Of a stretch of 64,000 nt of DNA, positions 43,001-52,042 are shown one piece after another. Under the pieces are notes generated by a model. That model worked only from the letters and a program-made list of their open reading frames with translations. It was not told the DNA's origin and did no database searches. The DNA comes from Acidimicrobiaceae bacterium (lineage in GTDB: Bacteria; Actinomycetota; Acidimicrobiia; Acidimicrobiales; RAAP-2), in contig PLWZ01000053.1 in NCBI GenBank assembly GCA_003151235.1, positions 1-64,000 of the forward strand. Direction: 5' to 3'. A program made the translations under genes and the position numbers. How positions within the stretch are numbered: the first letter of the stretch is position 1; each line of letters starts with the position of its first letter.

Positions 43001-43303
43001 ATGTCAGTGACCAAGGAGATCCGTTACACGACGAAACCGGAGTGCGCCGATGAGAATGCGCGCCTGATCCGAGAGGTGTTCGCCGAGTTGGCCAGGGAAC
43101 AACCCGATGGCCTGCAATACAGCGCATTCCGGCTGGCGGACGGGGTCAGCTTTCTTCACGTTGCCGTGCTCGACACCGAGGACAACCCGTTGACGGCGTC
43201 TGCCGCGTTCGGCGAGTTCCAGTCCGACATCGAGGCCCGGATCGCCGACGGTCCAGTGCAGTCCGATGCCACCGTCGTGGGCTCGTACCGGCCCTTCGGC
43301 TGA
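43001..43303 (+). CDS. Dimeric alpha-beta barrel (ABM-like) protein
   Basis: A 100-residue protein from ATG 43001. The pattern is IRYTTKPECADENARLIREVFAELAREQPDGLQYSAFRLADGVSFLHVAVLDTEDNPL, then a helix FGEFQSDIEARIADGP and strand ATVVGSYRPFG. It is the ABM/ferredoxin-like fold, usually a dimer. Function unknown. It is probably in one transcript with the DUF-type gene before it and the F420 oxidoreductase after it. Confidence 0.8.
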   Translation: MSVTKEIRYTTKPECADENARLIREVFAELAREQPDGLQYSAFRLADGVSFLHVAVLDTEDNPLTASAAFGEFQSDIEARIADGPVQSDATVVGSYRPFG

Positions 43304-43350
43304 CGGGCCCGGGTGGCGGGGGTCACCGCTGTCGGTAGTGTCGGTTCAAC

Positions 43351-43380
43351 GGAGCCCGGAAGCGCCCGGAAGCGCCCGGA
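43351..43380. repeat. Short tandem repeat of a 10-bp unit
   Basis: AGCGCCCGGA occurs twice in exact tandem at 43361-43380, preceded by a degenerate copy GGAGCCCGGA at 43351-43360. It lies 39 bp upstream of the F420 oxidoreductase start and could be a slip-prone promoter element or a regulator site. No other copies were noticed in the window. Confidence 0.55.
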
Positions 43381-43418
43381 ACTCCGCTGAACGATTGGTA
43401 GATCGGTGAGGAGTCCCC

Positions 43419-44297
43419 GTGCAGGTAGGCATTCACTTCGTCAACTTCACGCTGCCAGGCGGGCCAGAGCAGCTGGGCCCCACCCTCGCGGCAACCGCCA
43501 AGGCGGCCGAAGAGGCCGGCGTCTCGTACTTCTCTCTGATGGATCACTGGTTCCAGATGGAGGAGTTCGCCACCTCCCAAGATCCGATGCTCGAGGGGTA
43601 CACCTCCCTCGGGTTTGTGGCCGGGCTGACCGAGAAGATGACGCTCAACCTGCTCGTGACCGGCGTCACCTATCGCCACCCCGGCCTCCTGGCCAAGATC
43701 GTGACGACGTTGGACGTGCTCTCGGGTGGCCGCGCCATGCTGGGCATCGGCGCCGCGTGGTACGAGCGTGAGCACAACGGGCTCGGGGTGCCCTTCCCGC
43801 CCCTCGGCGAGCGGTTTGAGCGCCTCGAGGAGGCCCTGCAGATCTGCATTCAGATGTGGAGCGACGACGACGGACCCTTCGAGGGCACGCACTACCAACT
43901 GGCCGAGACCATCTGCCGACCACGGCCGGTTCAGCAGCCCCGGCCGCGGATCCTCATCGGCGGCAGTGGTGAGCGAAAGACCCTGAGACTGGTGGCCAAG
44001 TACGCCGACGCCTGCAACCTGTTCGGGAGCAGCATCGACGAGGTGAAGCACAAGCTCGAGGTGCTCGAGCGACACTGCGCGGACGAGGACCGGGACCCGT
44101 CCGAGATCACCAAGACCATCCTGGCCTTGGCCGACCCCGTCGGGGCCCCCGATGCCTTCGTCTCGAGCATGGCCGAATACGCGGAGCTCGGCATCGATGT
44201 CGTGGACATCGTGCCGTTCGGCCCCGACCCGGTGGCGATCGTCAGCGCACTCGGGGATCGCGTCGTCGGTGCGCTGGCTGAACTCGGTCCTTCATAG
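43419..44297 (+). CDS. LLM-class F420-dependent oxidoreductase
   Basis: A 292-residue TIM-barrel member from GTG 43419 with GAGGAG upstream. It has MQVGIHFVNFTLPGG, SYFSLMDHWFQMEEF, MTLNLLVTGVTYRHPGLLAKIVTTLD, SGGRAMLGIGAAWYEREHNGLG, and RPRILIGGSGERKTLRLVAKYADACN. This is the most typical of the three in the window and similar to mycobacterial F420-dependent enzymes. It probably reduces or oxidises an unsaturated or ketone substrate. It converges with the VOC gene. Confidence 0.93.
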   Translation: MQVGIHFVNFTLPGGPEQLGPTLAATAKAAEEAGVSYFSLMDHWFQMEEFATSQDPMLEGYTSLGFVAGLTEKMTLNLLVTGVTYRHPGLLAKIVTTLDVLSGGRAMLGIGAAWYEREHNGLGVPFPPLGERFERLEEALQICIQMWSDDDGPFEGTHYQLAETICRPRPVQQPRPRILIGGSGERKTLRLVAKYADACNLFGSSIDEVKHKLEVLERHCADEDRDPSEITKTILALADPVGAPDAFVSSMAEYAELGIDVVDIVPFGPDPVAIVSALGDRVVGALAELGPS

Positions 44298-44322
44298 GAC
44301 GGACCGCCGGCTGGGAACGGCC

Positions 44323-44736
44323 CTACTTCGCCTCGTCCCGCCTGACCTCTTGGACCATGAAGCCGTTGCCGTCGGGATCGCTGAAGGCGAGGAACGATCC
44401 ATAGTCGCTGCGTTCGGGATCCGGGCCTGGCGCCTGCGTTCCGTCTTCGAAGTGGAAGATCTCGCTTGCCTCCACCCCCCGTCCGATCAGCTCGGCACGC
44501 GCGGCCTCGATGTCGGAGACGACGAGGTGCAGTCCCTGGAGTGAGCCTGCGGCGCCGGGGTTCTTCATGATCGTGATCGAGCATGCCGAGCCGGGCGGTG
44601 TCACCTGCACAACGCGAAAGTCCTCGCCGGCTCGATGGTCGACGTCCAGAGTGAAACCGGCTTGTTCGGTATAGAAGTCCTTGGCCCGGTCGACATCGGA
44701 GACGGGCACCACCACGAGTTCGAGCTTCCAGTCCAA
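44323..44736 (-). CDS. VOC/glyoxalase superfamily protein
   Basis: A 137-residue VOC protein. The TTG at 44736 has a strong GGGGAGG at the right spacing and starts LDWKLELVVVPVSDVDRAKDFY at the conserved position; a longer ORF starts 63 nt upstream but lacks similarity. Further features: RVVQVTPPGSACSITI, GLHLVVSDIEAARAEL, and the final FLAFSDPDGNGFMVQEV. The ligand residues (E26-like, H and E) are only partly kept, so metal binding is uncertain. It lies 93 nt downstream of the large oxidoreductase gene on the same strand. Confidence 0.85.
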   Translation of the reverse strand: MDWKLELVVVPVSDVDRAKDFYTEQAGFTLDVDHRAGEDFRVVQVTPPGSACSITIMKNPGAAGSLQGLHLVVSDIEAARAELIGRGVEASEIFHFEDGTQAPGPDPERSDYGSFLAFSDPDGNGFMVQEVRRDEAK

Positions 44737-44829
44737 GGTCCAACCTCCCCACGTTCGTGCGTCACTCGCGACACCCAGCGCCTCTCGGGGCGAATGCACC
44801 GGGCCGAGAACGAGCGGCCAGCGGCCCGC

Positions 44830-47800
44830 TCAGGCGCTCCTGTCTGCATGTTCGAGCTCGAGGAGAAGCTCTTCGGCCCGCGCCCGATACCGCTCGACAC
44901 TGGCTTCTTTCACCGACTCGTAGCCGCGTATGAGATCGGGCAGCTGGGCGACGGCCACGACCAGATCCAGGGTCTCGGGTCCGAGGCGGTCGATTGCCCT
45001 CTCGACCATCTGGCGGTACTCGCCGGGGAGAGACCGTTCCATGCGCCTGACCGCGGTGTGGCCGAAGGGGTCAAGGGGCGTGCCCCGGAGCCGCTTCCCG
45101 GCCCGAAGGAGCGTGAACGCCGGACCGGCCAACCGGCCCAGTCGGATCTTGCGGCGGAGGCCGAGGGCGCGCAGCACGGGTGGGTGGAGGAGCACGCGAG
45201 CGCGAGCACCCTCGCCGAACTGCTCGGTCAGGCGGGCCCGCTCCAGGGGATCCAGGTGGAGGCGCGCCACCTCGTATTCGTCCTTGTAGGCCATCAGCTT
45301 GTACAGCCCTGCGGCGAACGCCATGGCGACCGGGTCACCATCGGCGTCGGGGCGGTGGCTGCGTTCGGAGGACGCCACCGATGCAACGGCAAGTCGGTAC
45401 GAGTCGGCATACGCAGCGCCCTGATAGGCCACGAGATCGGCGGCCCTGGCCACGATGAGCTCTTCCAGCGTGGCCGGTGGCGGCGGTGCGACAGCGGTGG
45501 GCGCAAGGGCACCCCGGACACCTTCGGGATCGACCGCCGCGGCACGTCCCCATCGGAACGCCCGAACGTTGTCGGCCGGTGCGACGCCGTTCAACGTTAT
45601 GGCGGTCTCGATGGCGATGGCGGGCACCGGCAGGCAGCCATGCTGGTAGGCAGCTCCGAGTAGCACCATGTTGGAGGCCAGGTCGAGGCGGTTGGCGATC
45701 CAGTCGGCATCGAGGAACAAGCTCGCGCCGGTCAGTGTCTCTCGTCCGATGCGGCGGACAAGTGCGTCGGAGCTCGGGAATGCGCTGGTTGGGTCCTGGG
45801 CAAGTGGCACCGTCGGCATCTGCGCGGTGTTGACGACGGCAACGGTGCGTCCGGGGTCACACACCGACAGGTTGGTCGTGTCCGCGGCGCCGAAAAGGTC
45901 GAAGCCCAAGAGGACGTCGGCCGAGCGGTTCGAACCCCGTGCCGCGCCGTCGATCGGGAGGGGCGAGATGCGGACGTCCGATACCACAGGGCCGCCCTTT
46001 TGCGCGAGGCCGGTCTGCTCGACCCCGACCGCGTACAGCCCCGACAAATGCGCGGCCATCTGGAGGATCCTCGACACCGTCACCACCCCCGTCCCCCCGA
46101 CTCCCGGCATCCTGACGAGGACCGAGTCCGGGACGACTCGCACCGGCTCGCTGGGCGCCACCGGCGGGTCACCTGCATGGGGCTTCCGTGGCCGGGCCAG
46201 CACCTCGACAAACGACGGGCAGTCCCCGCGGGCACACGAGTAGTCGAGGTTGCACGTGTGCTGGTCAACCGCGGTCTTGCGGCCATATTCGGTCTGAACA
46301 GGGATCAGGGAGAGGCACGTCGACTTGGTGACGCAGTCGCCGCAACCCTCACAGACCCGCTCGTTGATCCAGATCCGCCGGCTCGGCGTGGGCAATGTGC
46401 CGCGCCGTCGCAGCCGTCGTTCCTCCGCCGCGCACCAGTCGTCGTGCAAGAGCACGCTCACACCGCGGGTGGCCACCAGGTCTCGTTGGATCTTTGCCAG
46501 CTCGTCGCGGTGGTGCACCGTCGCCACCTTGTTGAGCCGGACCCGCCTGTACGCGGCCGGATCGGCGGTGGTGACGACGATCTTGTTCACCCCCTCGGCG
46601 GCCAAGAGGTCCACGACCGCCCGCACGCTCATCGACCCGGCCGGCACCTGGCCGCCCGTCATGGCGACGGCGTGGTTGAAGAGCAGCTTGTAGGTCAGGT
46701 CAACCTTGGCCGACAGGGCGGCCCTCACTGCGAGCGAACCCGAGTGGAAGAAGGTCCCATCCCCCAGGTTCTGGAGATAGTGCCGGTCGTCGGTGAACGG
46801 GGCGAGCCCGATCCACTGGGCCCCTTCGCCACCCATCTGGGTCATGCCGACCTGGTGACCGCGCCCGTCGTCGTGCAGCGCCACCATGGCGTGGCAGCCG
46901 ATGCCGAGGCCAACCAGTTGGTCGTCGTCGGCACGAGTCGAGATGTTGTGCGGGCAACCCGAGCAGAAGAACGGTGCCCGGACAGGCGGGGCGTCCGACT
47001 CACCCCCGATCGGGCTCGCCAGGAGCGTCAGCCGCTGGCGCCCGCCCGAACGTTCGAGCGAGCGCCGGGCATGCTCGGGCAGGTTGACCCGGCTCGCCAG
47101 CACCGTCGCGACCATCTCGGCGGTGACGGCTCCGGTCGCCGGCATGAGCGGGCGCCCGACCTCGTCGGTTCGCCCGACGACGACCGGCTGATGTTGCTGA
47201 CGGTAGAGGGCCTCCTTCAGCTGGGTCTCGACGAACGCCGTCTTATCCTCGATGACCAGGACCTCGTCGACACCGCCCACCAGCTCGCGGAGGGGCAGGT
47301 GCTCGATCGGCCACGGCATCCCGATGCGGACCAGCCTGATGCCGAGTTGGTCCAGGTCGCCCTCGGTCAACCCCAGGTCCGACAGCGCCCGAAGCACGGT
47401 GGCGAACGGCAGTCCGGGCGCCACGATGGCGAGGCGCGCCTCGTGCGGTTCGAAATGGACGACGTTGAGCCCGGCATGGTGGGCGTACTCACCGACGCGG
47501 GGCAGACGGAAGGCGTGGAGACGTCGCTCGGCATCCAACGACTGCGGGCCGATAAGGAGTGGCTCGTGCATCTCGCGTCCGAGGTCTGGCGATGGCACGA
47601 AGGACTCGGGGTCTTCGAGCTCCACCGTCGCGGCCCCGTCGGCAATGTCGGACACGATCTTCAATGCGACCCAGGTCCCCGAATATCGGGAAAGGGCCAC
47701 GGCGTGGAGGCCCAGTGTGCGGATCTCCGCCACCGAGGAAGGCGCCAGGAGCGGGATGAGCAGGCTCCGAGCCATCTGCTCACAGGACGAGGGGATCGTG

Positions 47801-48297
47801 GACGACTTGCAGGTCGGGTCGTCGCCAACGATCGCGACGGCGCCGCCGAGGGGAGGGGTGCCCGAGTAGTTGCCGTGCCGGATGGCGTCGGCGGCCCGGT
47901 CGAGACCGGGGTTCTTGCCGTACCAGAACCCCGCGACCCCGTCGTGTCGTCGGCCCGGCAGTTGCCCGAGCAGCTGACTCCCGGCCACCGACGTGGCCGC
48001 CAACTCCTCGTTCAGCCCCGGGCGAAAGACGACCCCGGCCTCATCGAGCAGGGCCGAGTTGCGTTGCAGCTCGATGTCGAGGCCGCCGAGCGGAGAGCCC
48101 TCGTAGCCGCTCACGAAGGCTGCCGTGTTGAGGCCGCGGGCCCGGTCCAACCGTCGTTGGTCGAGCATCAGCCGAACGAGAGCTTCAATCCCTGAGATGA
48201 AGACCGTGCCCGAGGTTGCGGTGTACTTGTCGGAGAGCGATACGTGTCGCAGTCCGGTCCCGTCGATGACCTGTTGGGGCCGGTGGGCAGTCTGCAT
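44830..48297 (-). CDS. Fused indolepyruvate ferredoxin oxidoreductase-family protein (IorAB-like)
   Basis: A 1155-residue protein containing both subunits of the 2-oxoacid:ferredoxin oxidoreductase family. The N-terminal half has the GYEGSPLGGLDIE segment and a TPP-binding domain with GDGTFFHSG (512-520). A cysteine block follows, two likely iron-sulfur clusters (C649, C652, C655, C661 and C682, C688, C693). After this comes a beta/gamma-type domain starting GVGGTGVV (732-739), then a C-terminal extension of about 250 residues (DUF6537-like). It should decarboxylate aryl- or branched-chain 2-oxoacids to acyl-CoA with reduction of ferredoxin. It starts 8 nt after the leucine-dehydrogenase-like gene, so the two form an operon. 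Confidence 0.93.
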   Translation of the reverse strand: MQTAHRPQQVIDGTGLRHVSLSDKYTATSGTVFISGIEALVRLMLDQRRLDRARGLNTAAFVSGYEGSPLGGLDIELQRNSALLDEAGVVFRPGLNEELAATSVAGSQLLGQLPGRRHDGVAGFWYGKNPGLDRAADAIRHGNYSGTPPLGGAVAIVGDDPTCKSSTIPSSCEQMARSLLIPLLAPSSVAEIRTLGLHAVALSRYSGTWVALKIVSDIADGAATVELEDPESFVPSPDLGREMHEPLLIGPQSLDAERRLHAFRLPRVGEYAHHAGLNVVHFEPHEARLAIVAPGLPFATVLRALSDLGLTEGDLDQLGIRLVRIGMPWPIEHLPLRELVGGVDEVLVIEDKTAFVETQLKEALYRQQHQPVVVGRTDEVGRPLMPATGAVTAEMVATVLASRVNLPEHARRSLERSGGRQRLTLLASPIGGESDAPPVRAPFFCSGCPHNISTRADDDQLVGLGIGCHAMVALHDDGRGHQVGMTQMGGEGAQWIGLAPFTDDRHYLQNLGDGTFFHSGSLAVRAALSAKVDLTYKLLFNHAVAMTGGQVPAGSMSVRAVVDLLAAEGVNKIVVTTADPAAYRRVRLNKVATVHHRDELAKIQRDLVATRGVSVLLHDDWCAAEERRLRRRGTLPTPSRRIWINERVCEGCGDCVTKSTCLSLIPVQTEYGRKTAVDQHTCNLDYSCARGDCPSFVEVLARPRKPHAGDPPVAPSEPVRVVPDSVLVRMPGVGGTGVVTVSRILQMAAHLSGLYAVGVEQTGLAQKGGPVVSDVRISPLPIDGAARGSNRSADVLLGFDLFGAADTTNLSVCDPGRTVAVVNTAQMPTVPLAQDPTSAFPSSDALVRRIGRETLTGASLFLDADWIANRLDLASNMVLLGAAYQHGCLPVPAIAIETAITLNGVAPADNVRAFRWGRAAAVDPEGVRGALAPTAVAPPPPATLEELIVARAADLVAYQGAAYADSYRLAVASVASSERSHRPDADGDPVAMAFAAGLYKLMAYKDEYEVARLHLDPLERARLTEQFGEGARARVLLHPPVLRALGLRRKIRLGRLAGPAFTLLRAGKRLRGTPLDPFGHTAVRRMERSLPGEYRQMVERAIDRLGPETLDLVVAVAQLPDLIRGYESVKEASVERYRARAEELLLELEHADRSA

Positions 48298-48305
48298 GTC
48301 GCCGA

Positions 48306-49352
48306 TCAGTCCGGCACCGTGACGCGGTGTCCCAGTTGAGCGGACGCCATCTCCTCGGCGACTTCCAGGGGGGTTCGTCCGGTGTCACGTGCGGTTCGCA
48401 ACACGTCGCGTACCCGCGTGCCGATGGAACCCACCGTCGCGGTCATCCGGTCCTCATCCCATCCGGCCCTCTTGGCGTGGATCGCGATGACCCCGCCCGA
48501 GTTGATGAGGAAGTCAGGGACGTAGTCGATCTCTCGAGCCCTGAGCAGATCCGCTCCGGCCCGGGTCGACAACACGTCGTTCGCAGCTCCGGCGATCAGC
48601 GCACACCGGAGAATGCCGACCGAGTCGGCATCGACGAGCCGCCCGACGGCACAGGGCACGAACACGTCGCAGGGATGTCCGATTACCTCGCCTGGGTCGA
48701 TCATGGTGCCACCGACCTGCGCGCAAACTGCGCGAGCGCGCTCGGCGTCGACGTCGGCCACGGTCACGCGGGCTCCGGCCGCCGAGAGGCGGGTGGCCAG
48801 GTTGGCGCCCACGTGTCCGGCCCCCTGGATGAGCACGGTATGTCCGGACAGGTCGGTATCCCATCGGGACTCGACGGCAGCGACGATACCCACGAAGACC
48901 CCGACTGCGGTCTGCTCCGACGGCTCCATGATGCAGATCCCCGGCACCTGGGTGGACATGACCCGGAGGTCGTCAAGCGAGGTCCCCATGTCGAGGCCGG
49001 GCACGTAGGTGCCGTCCAGCCTGCGCACCAATCTCCCGAACGCCTCGATCACCTCGCGGCGGGTGGAGCCAGAAACCGAAGGGAGCGGTTTGAAGATGAC
49101 CCCCTTGGCGCCGCCGCTCGGGATGCCGGCGATAGCGCTCTTGAGCGTCATGACCCTGGCCAGCCTCCGTACCTCGGTCACGGCCGACGCCTCATCGGGG
49201 TAGGCACGCCAACGCACGCCACCGATCGCAGGACCGAGCGTGGTGTCATCGATCGCCACGGCGGCACCCAGTCCGGACGAGCGATCGTGAACGAGGATCA
49301 GCTCCTCGGTCTGGTCAAGGCCCAATCCCGACTCGTCGGTGGCGAGGGTCAC
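48306..49352 (-). CDS. Leu/Phe/Val/Glu dehydrogenase family (leucine-dehydrogenase-like)
   Basis: A 348-residue amino acid dehydrogenase. The N-terminal domain has GGVRWRAYPDEASAVTEVRRLARVMTLKSAIAGIPSGGAKGV with Lys71 and Lys83, the substrate-binding and catalytic lysines of leucine and phenylalanine dehydrogenases. The Rossmann motif is GAGHVGANLA (about 177-186). It oxidatively deaminates a branched or aromatic L-amino acid to a 2-oxoacid, using NAD+. The adjacent oxidoreductase would take that 2-oxoacid to acyl-CoA, so the pair forms a short amino-acid catabolic pathway. Exact amino acid not known. The start is ATG 49352. Confidence 0.92.
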   Translation of the reverse strand: MTLATDESGLGLDQTEELILVHDRSSGLGAAVAIDDTTLGPAIGGVRWRAYPDEASAVTEVRRLARVMTLKSAIAGIPSGGAKGVIFKPLPSVSGSTRREVIEAFGRLVRRLDGTYVPGLDMGTSLDDLRVMSTQVPGICIMEPSEQTAVGVFVGIVAAVESRWDTDLSGHTVLIQGAGHVGANLATRLSAAGARVTVADVDAERARAVCAQVGGTMIDPGEVIGHPCDVFVPCAVGRLVDADSVGILRCALIAGAANDVLSTRAGADLLRAREIDYVPDFLINSGGVIAIHAKRAGWDEDRMTATVGSIGTRVRDVLRTARDTGRTPLEVAEEMASAQLGHRVTVPD

Positions 49353-49570
49353 GAGCCGGCGCCCGGACGGAGTGTTCGGCGCCCTAGGCGGTTCCGCCGG
49401 ATCCCTCGGTCAAGCGCAACAGATCGCACATGACAGTCCTAGTCCCTGGGTGCGCAGGTTGCTACCGCGCCACCGGGCCTCGTCGGGAGTCCCGATGTCT
49501 CGCAGGATTTCGGGCCCTGGCCCGCTGGTGGTAGCTCCCCGCCGTGTCGTGCCCTCCGGCGAGGGATCCC

Positions 49571-51835
49571 CTACTCCTTGGCCAGCTCGGCCCGGGCCAT
49601 TGCCTCGATCTCGGCTCGGTCGGGCCGGCTCTCCACTTGGAAGGTGATCCGCTCGATCGACCCGGTGAACGGGAACGGGGACTCGTAATCGTCGACGACG
49701 GGCGACAGCGCGTCGCGACCGACGTCGAGGCCGGTTGAGCCGAGCATCCGAACGATCTTCGGGATCTCGATCGAGGTCAGGTCCTGACCGTCGGCCGAGA
49801 TCGTCAACGTGCCACCCGGCCCCCTCCGATCGAAGCGGGCCGCGATCTCGTGTCGGCCCGGGGCGAGGGTGAGCGGTGCGGTGGCCCGGTGGTGGGTCCC
49901 GAGCGCGTTGTAGTCGAAGTGGACCGCGCCATCCTTCACGAAGAACGAGTGACCCACGTTGTGCCCCCCGCGTGCGTACAGCACCCCGTGAAGGTCGCTG
50001 TCCGGGACGTCGACCCGAGCCGTGATCGCCCAGGTTCGGCCTCCGAGCGGTGGAGCAGCATCTGAGGGAATGTGCGCGATCGGTGGGAAGTAGACGTACT
50101 CGTTACGGGCGTGCACCGTGCCGGGACGGGGCGCTCCACCAAACAATTCGATGCTCCGGTCGTCGAGCGGCAGCACCCCGTACTGGCCGGCCTCGGCCCA
50201 CCAGGCATCGATGAGCTCGCGCAACTTCTCGGGGTGGTCTGTCGAGACGTCGTGGCACTCCGAGAAGTCATGGTCGAGGTTGAACAGGCCCCACTCGGTA
50301 TCGTCGATGGGCTGGCCCTGTTGGTGATACGTCGTGATCTTCCAGCCATCGGCCCACAGGCCCCGGTGACCCATCTGCTCGAAGTACTGGATCGATCGAG
50401 GAGCGGACGCCGACGGGTCGGCGAAGGTCTGGGTAATCGACGCTCCGTGGATCGGCATCTGCGCCGAACCGTTGAACACATCAGGTATCGGCGCGCCCGT
50501 GATCTCGAGGAGGGTTGGAGCGACATCGATGGCGTGGCAGAACTGGCGGCGGAATGAACCGGCGTCGGTGATGCCGTTCGGCCAGTGCACGACCAGGGGA
50601 TCGCGGACGCCGCCTCCGTAGGTGTTCTGCTTGTACCAGCGCAGCGGCGAGTTGCCGGCCTGCGCCCAGCCCCACGGGTAGTTGCAGTGCGAGTGTGGGC
50701 CACCGATGTCGTCGAGGCGGTGGGTGACGATCTCATCGATGTCTTCCCAGGCCGCGTTGAAGAAGCTGAACTCGTCCATGACCCCGTAGGGCCCGCCCTC
50801 GCGCGACGCGCCGTTGTCAGAGAGGACCATGAGCACGGTGTTGTCGAGGAGTTCGCGTCGCTCCAGGAATTCTACGAGCCGACCGATCTGGACGTCAGTG
50901 TGCTCGAGCATCGCTGCAAACGCCTCCTGGAGGCGTGCCGCAAAGGCCTTCTGGTTGTCGGTCAGGTCGTTCCACGGGGGAACGCCAGGGTTCCTCGGTG
51001 CGAGCGTCGTGCCTTCGGGTACCACACCCATCTGGAGTTGTCGCGCGAACCACCGATCGCGTGCTTCGTCGTAGCCGTCGTCGAACCGGCCACGCCACCG
51101 GGCCAGATACTCGGCGGGCGCCTGGTGGGGTGCGTGGGTGGCGCCGAAGGCGAGATACAGGAAAAACGGCCGATCGGGTCGGACAGACTGGAGATCGCCG
51201 ATCCACCCGGTGGCCCGATCGACGATGTCCTCGGAGACGTGGTACCCGTCCTCGGGTCGACCGGGGGGATCCACGTGTCCGTTGTCGCTGGTGAGCTCCG
51301 GGTAGAACTGATCGGTCTCACCCTGAAGGAACCCGTAGAAGCGATCGAAGCCCTTCTGCAACGGCCAGTTCGTGTGGGGCCCGCCTGAGCTCGTCTCCTC
51401 CATCGGCGCCAGATGCCATTTGCCGGCCGCGTAGGTCGCGTATCCGTGGGCACGCAGGAGTTCGGGGAGCGTGGCAGCCCGCGGCGAGATGCCTCCCCGC
51501 ATGTGCGGGTAACCCGTGTTCCAGTTCGACACCCCCCGCATGCCGACGGCGTGAGGATTGCGTCCGGTGAGAAGCGACGCGCGTGATGGCGAGCACAGCG
51601 CAGTCGTGTGGAAGTTCGTGTACCTGAGGCCGTTCTCGGCCAGCCGGTCAATCGTTGGCGTCGTCAACTCTGAGCCGTAACAACCGAAGTGCGCGAAACC
51701 GGTGTCGTCCAACACGATCATCACCACATTCGGGCCACCGAGCCCGTCGGGCGGATCGGGCCACCACGGGGTGGAATCCCGATAGGTGCGGCCGATGTGG
51801 CCCTTGAACTCCGGCTCGTTCGGGGACGCGGCCAC
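49571..51835 (-). CDS. Type I sulfatase (arylsulfatase) with C-terminal concanavalin-like domain
   Basis: A 754-residue protein from GTG 51835. The metal-binding start NVVMIVLDDTGFAHFG (Asp43/Asp44) and the formylglycine motif CSPSRASLLTG (Cys81) show a formylglycine-dependent sulfatase. Later segments WPLQKGFDRFYGFLQGETDQFYPEL and RDPLVVHWPNGI match arylsulfatases. From about 560 a jelly-roll domain follows, beginning VYFPPIAHIPSDAAPPLGGR, perhaps for substrate contact. No signal peptide is evident, so it may be cytoplasmic or matured otherwise. It is divergent from the dehalogenase operon. Desulfating steroid or aryl sulfates is the usual role. Confidence 0.93.
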   Translation of the reverse strand: MAASPNEPEFKGHIGRTYRDSTPWWPDPPDGLGGPNVVMIVLDDTGFAHFGCYGSELTTPTIDRLAENGLRYTNFHTTALCSPSRASLLTGRNPHAVGMRGVSNWNTGYPHMRGGISPRAATLPELLRAHGYATYAAGKWHLAPMEETSSGGPHTNWPLQKGFDRFYGFLQGETDQFYPELTSDNGHVDPPGRPEDGYHVSEDIVDRATGWIGDLQSVRPDRPFFLYLAFGATHAPHQAPAEYLARWRGRFDDGYDEARDRWFARQLQMGVVPEGTTLAPRNPGVPPWNDLTDNQKAFAARLQEAFAAMLEHTDVQIGRLVEFLERRELLDNTVLMVLSDNGASREGGPYGVMDEFSFFNAAWEDIDEIVTHRLDDIGGPHSHCNYPWGWAQAGNSPLRWYKQNTYGGGVRDPLVVHWPNGITDAGSFRRQFCHAIDVAPTLLEITGAPIPDVFNGSAQMPIHGASITQTFADPSASAPRSIQYFEQMGHRGLWADGWKITTYHQQGQPIDDTEWGLFNLDHDFSECHDVSTDHPEKLRELIDAWWAEAGQYGVLPLDDRSIELFGGAPRPGTVHARNEYVYFPPIAHIPSDAAPPLGGRTWAITARVDVPDSDLHGVLYARGGHNVGHSFFVKDGAVHFDYNALGTHHRATAPLTLAPGRHEIAARFDRRGPGGTLTISADGQDLTSIEIPKIVRMLGSTGLDVGRDALSPVVDDYESPFPFTGSIERITFQVESRPDRAEIEAMARAELAKE

Positions 51836-52042
51836 TACGTGGGTCCGCCCGCGAGTGCGTGGGGGCCGACGAGGGTGTCGGCATGGCGGCGGAGCGAGAC
51901 ATCGGCCCTGGTGGAGGCCCAATCCGAGTGCGCGCGGGTTTCTCCGCCCCCGCCTTGTCGCACGGAACTCGACCATAATCTTCTGGCAGGGTGGTCGCTC
52001 CGTGGCGGCGTCCACCGGCCGCTCGATTGCCTGGAGGTTGCG

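Noticed and set aside
46000-48195. A 731-codon open frame on the plus strand opposite the large oxidoreductase
   Set aside because: Antisense shadow of a high-GC gene on the other strand: low-complexity Arg/Gly/His/Val composition, no domain, whereas the minus-strand gene has TPP, FeS and Rossmann motifs.
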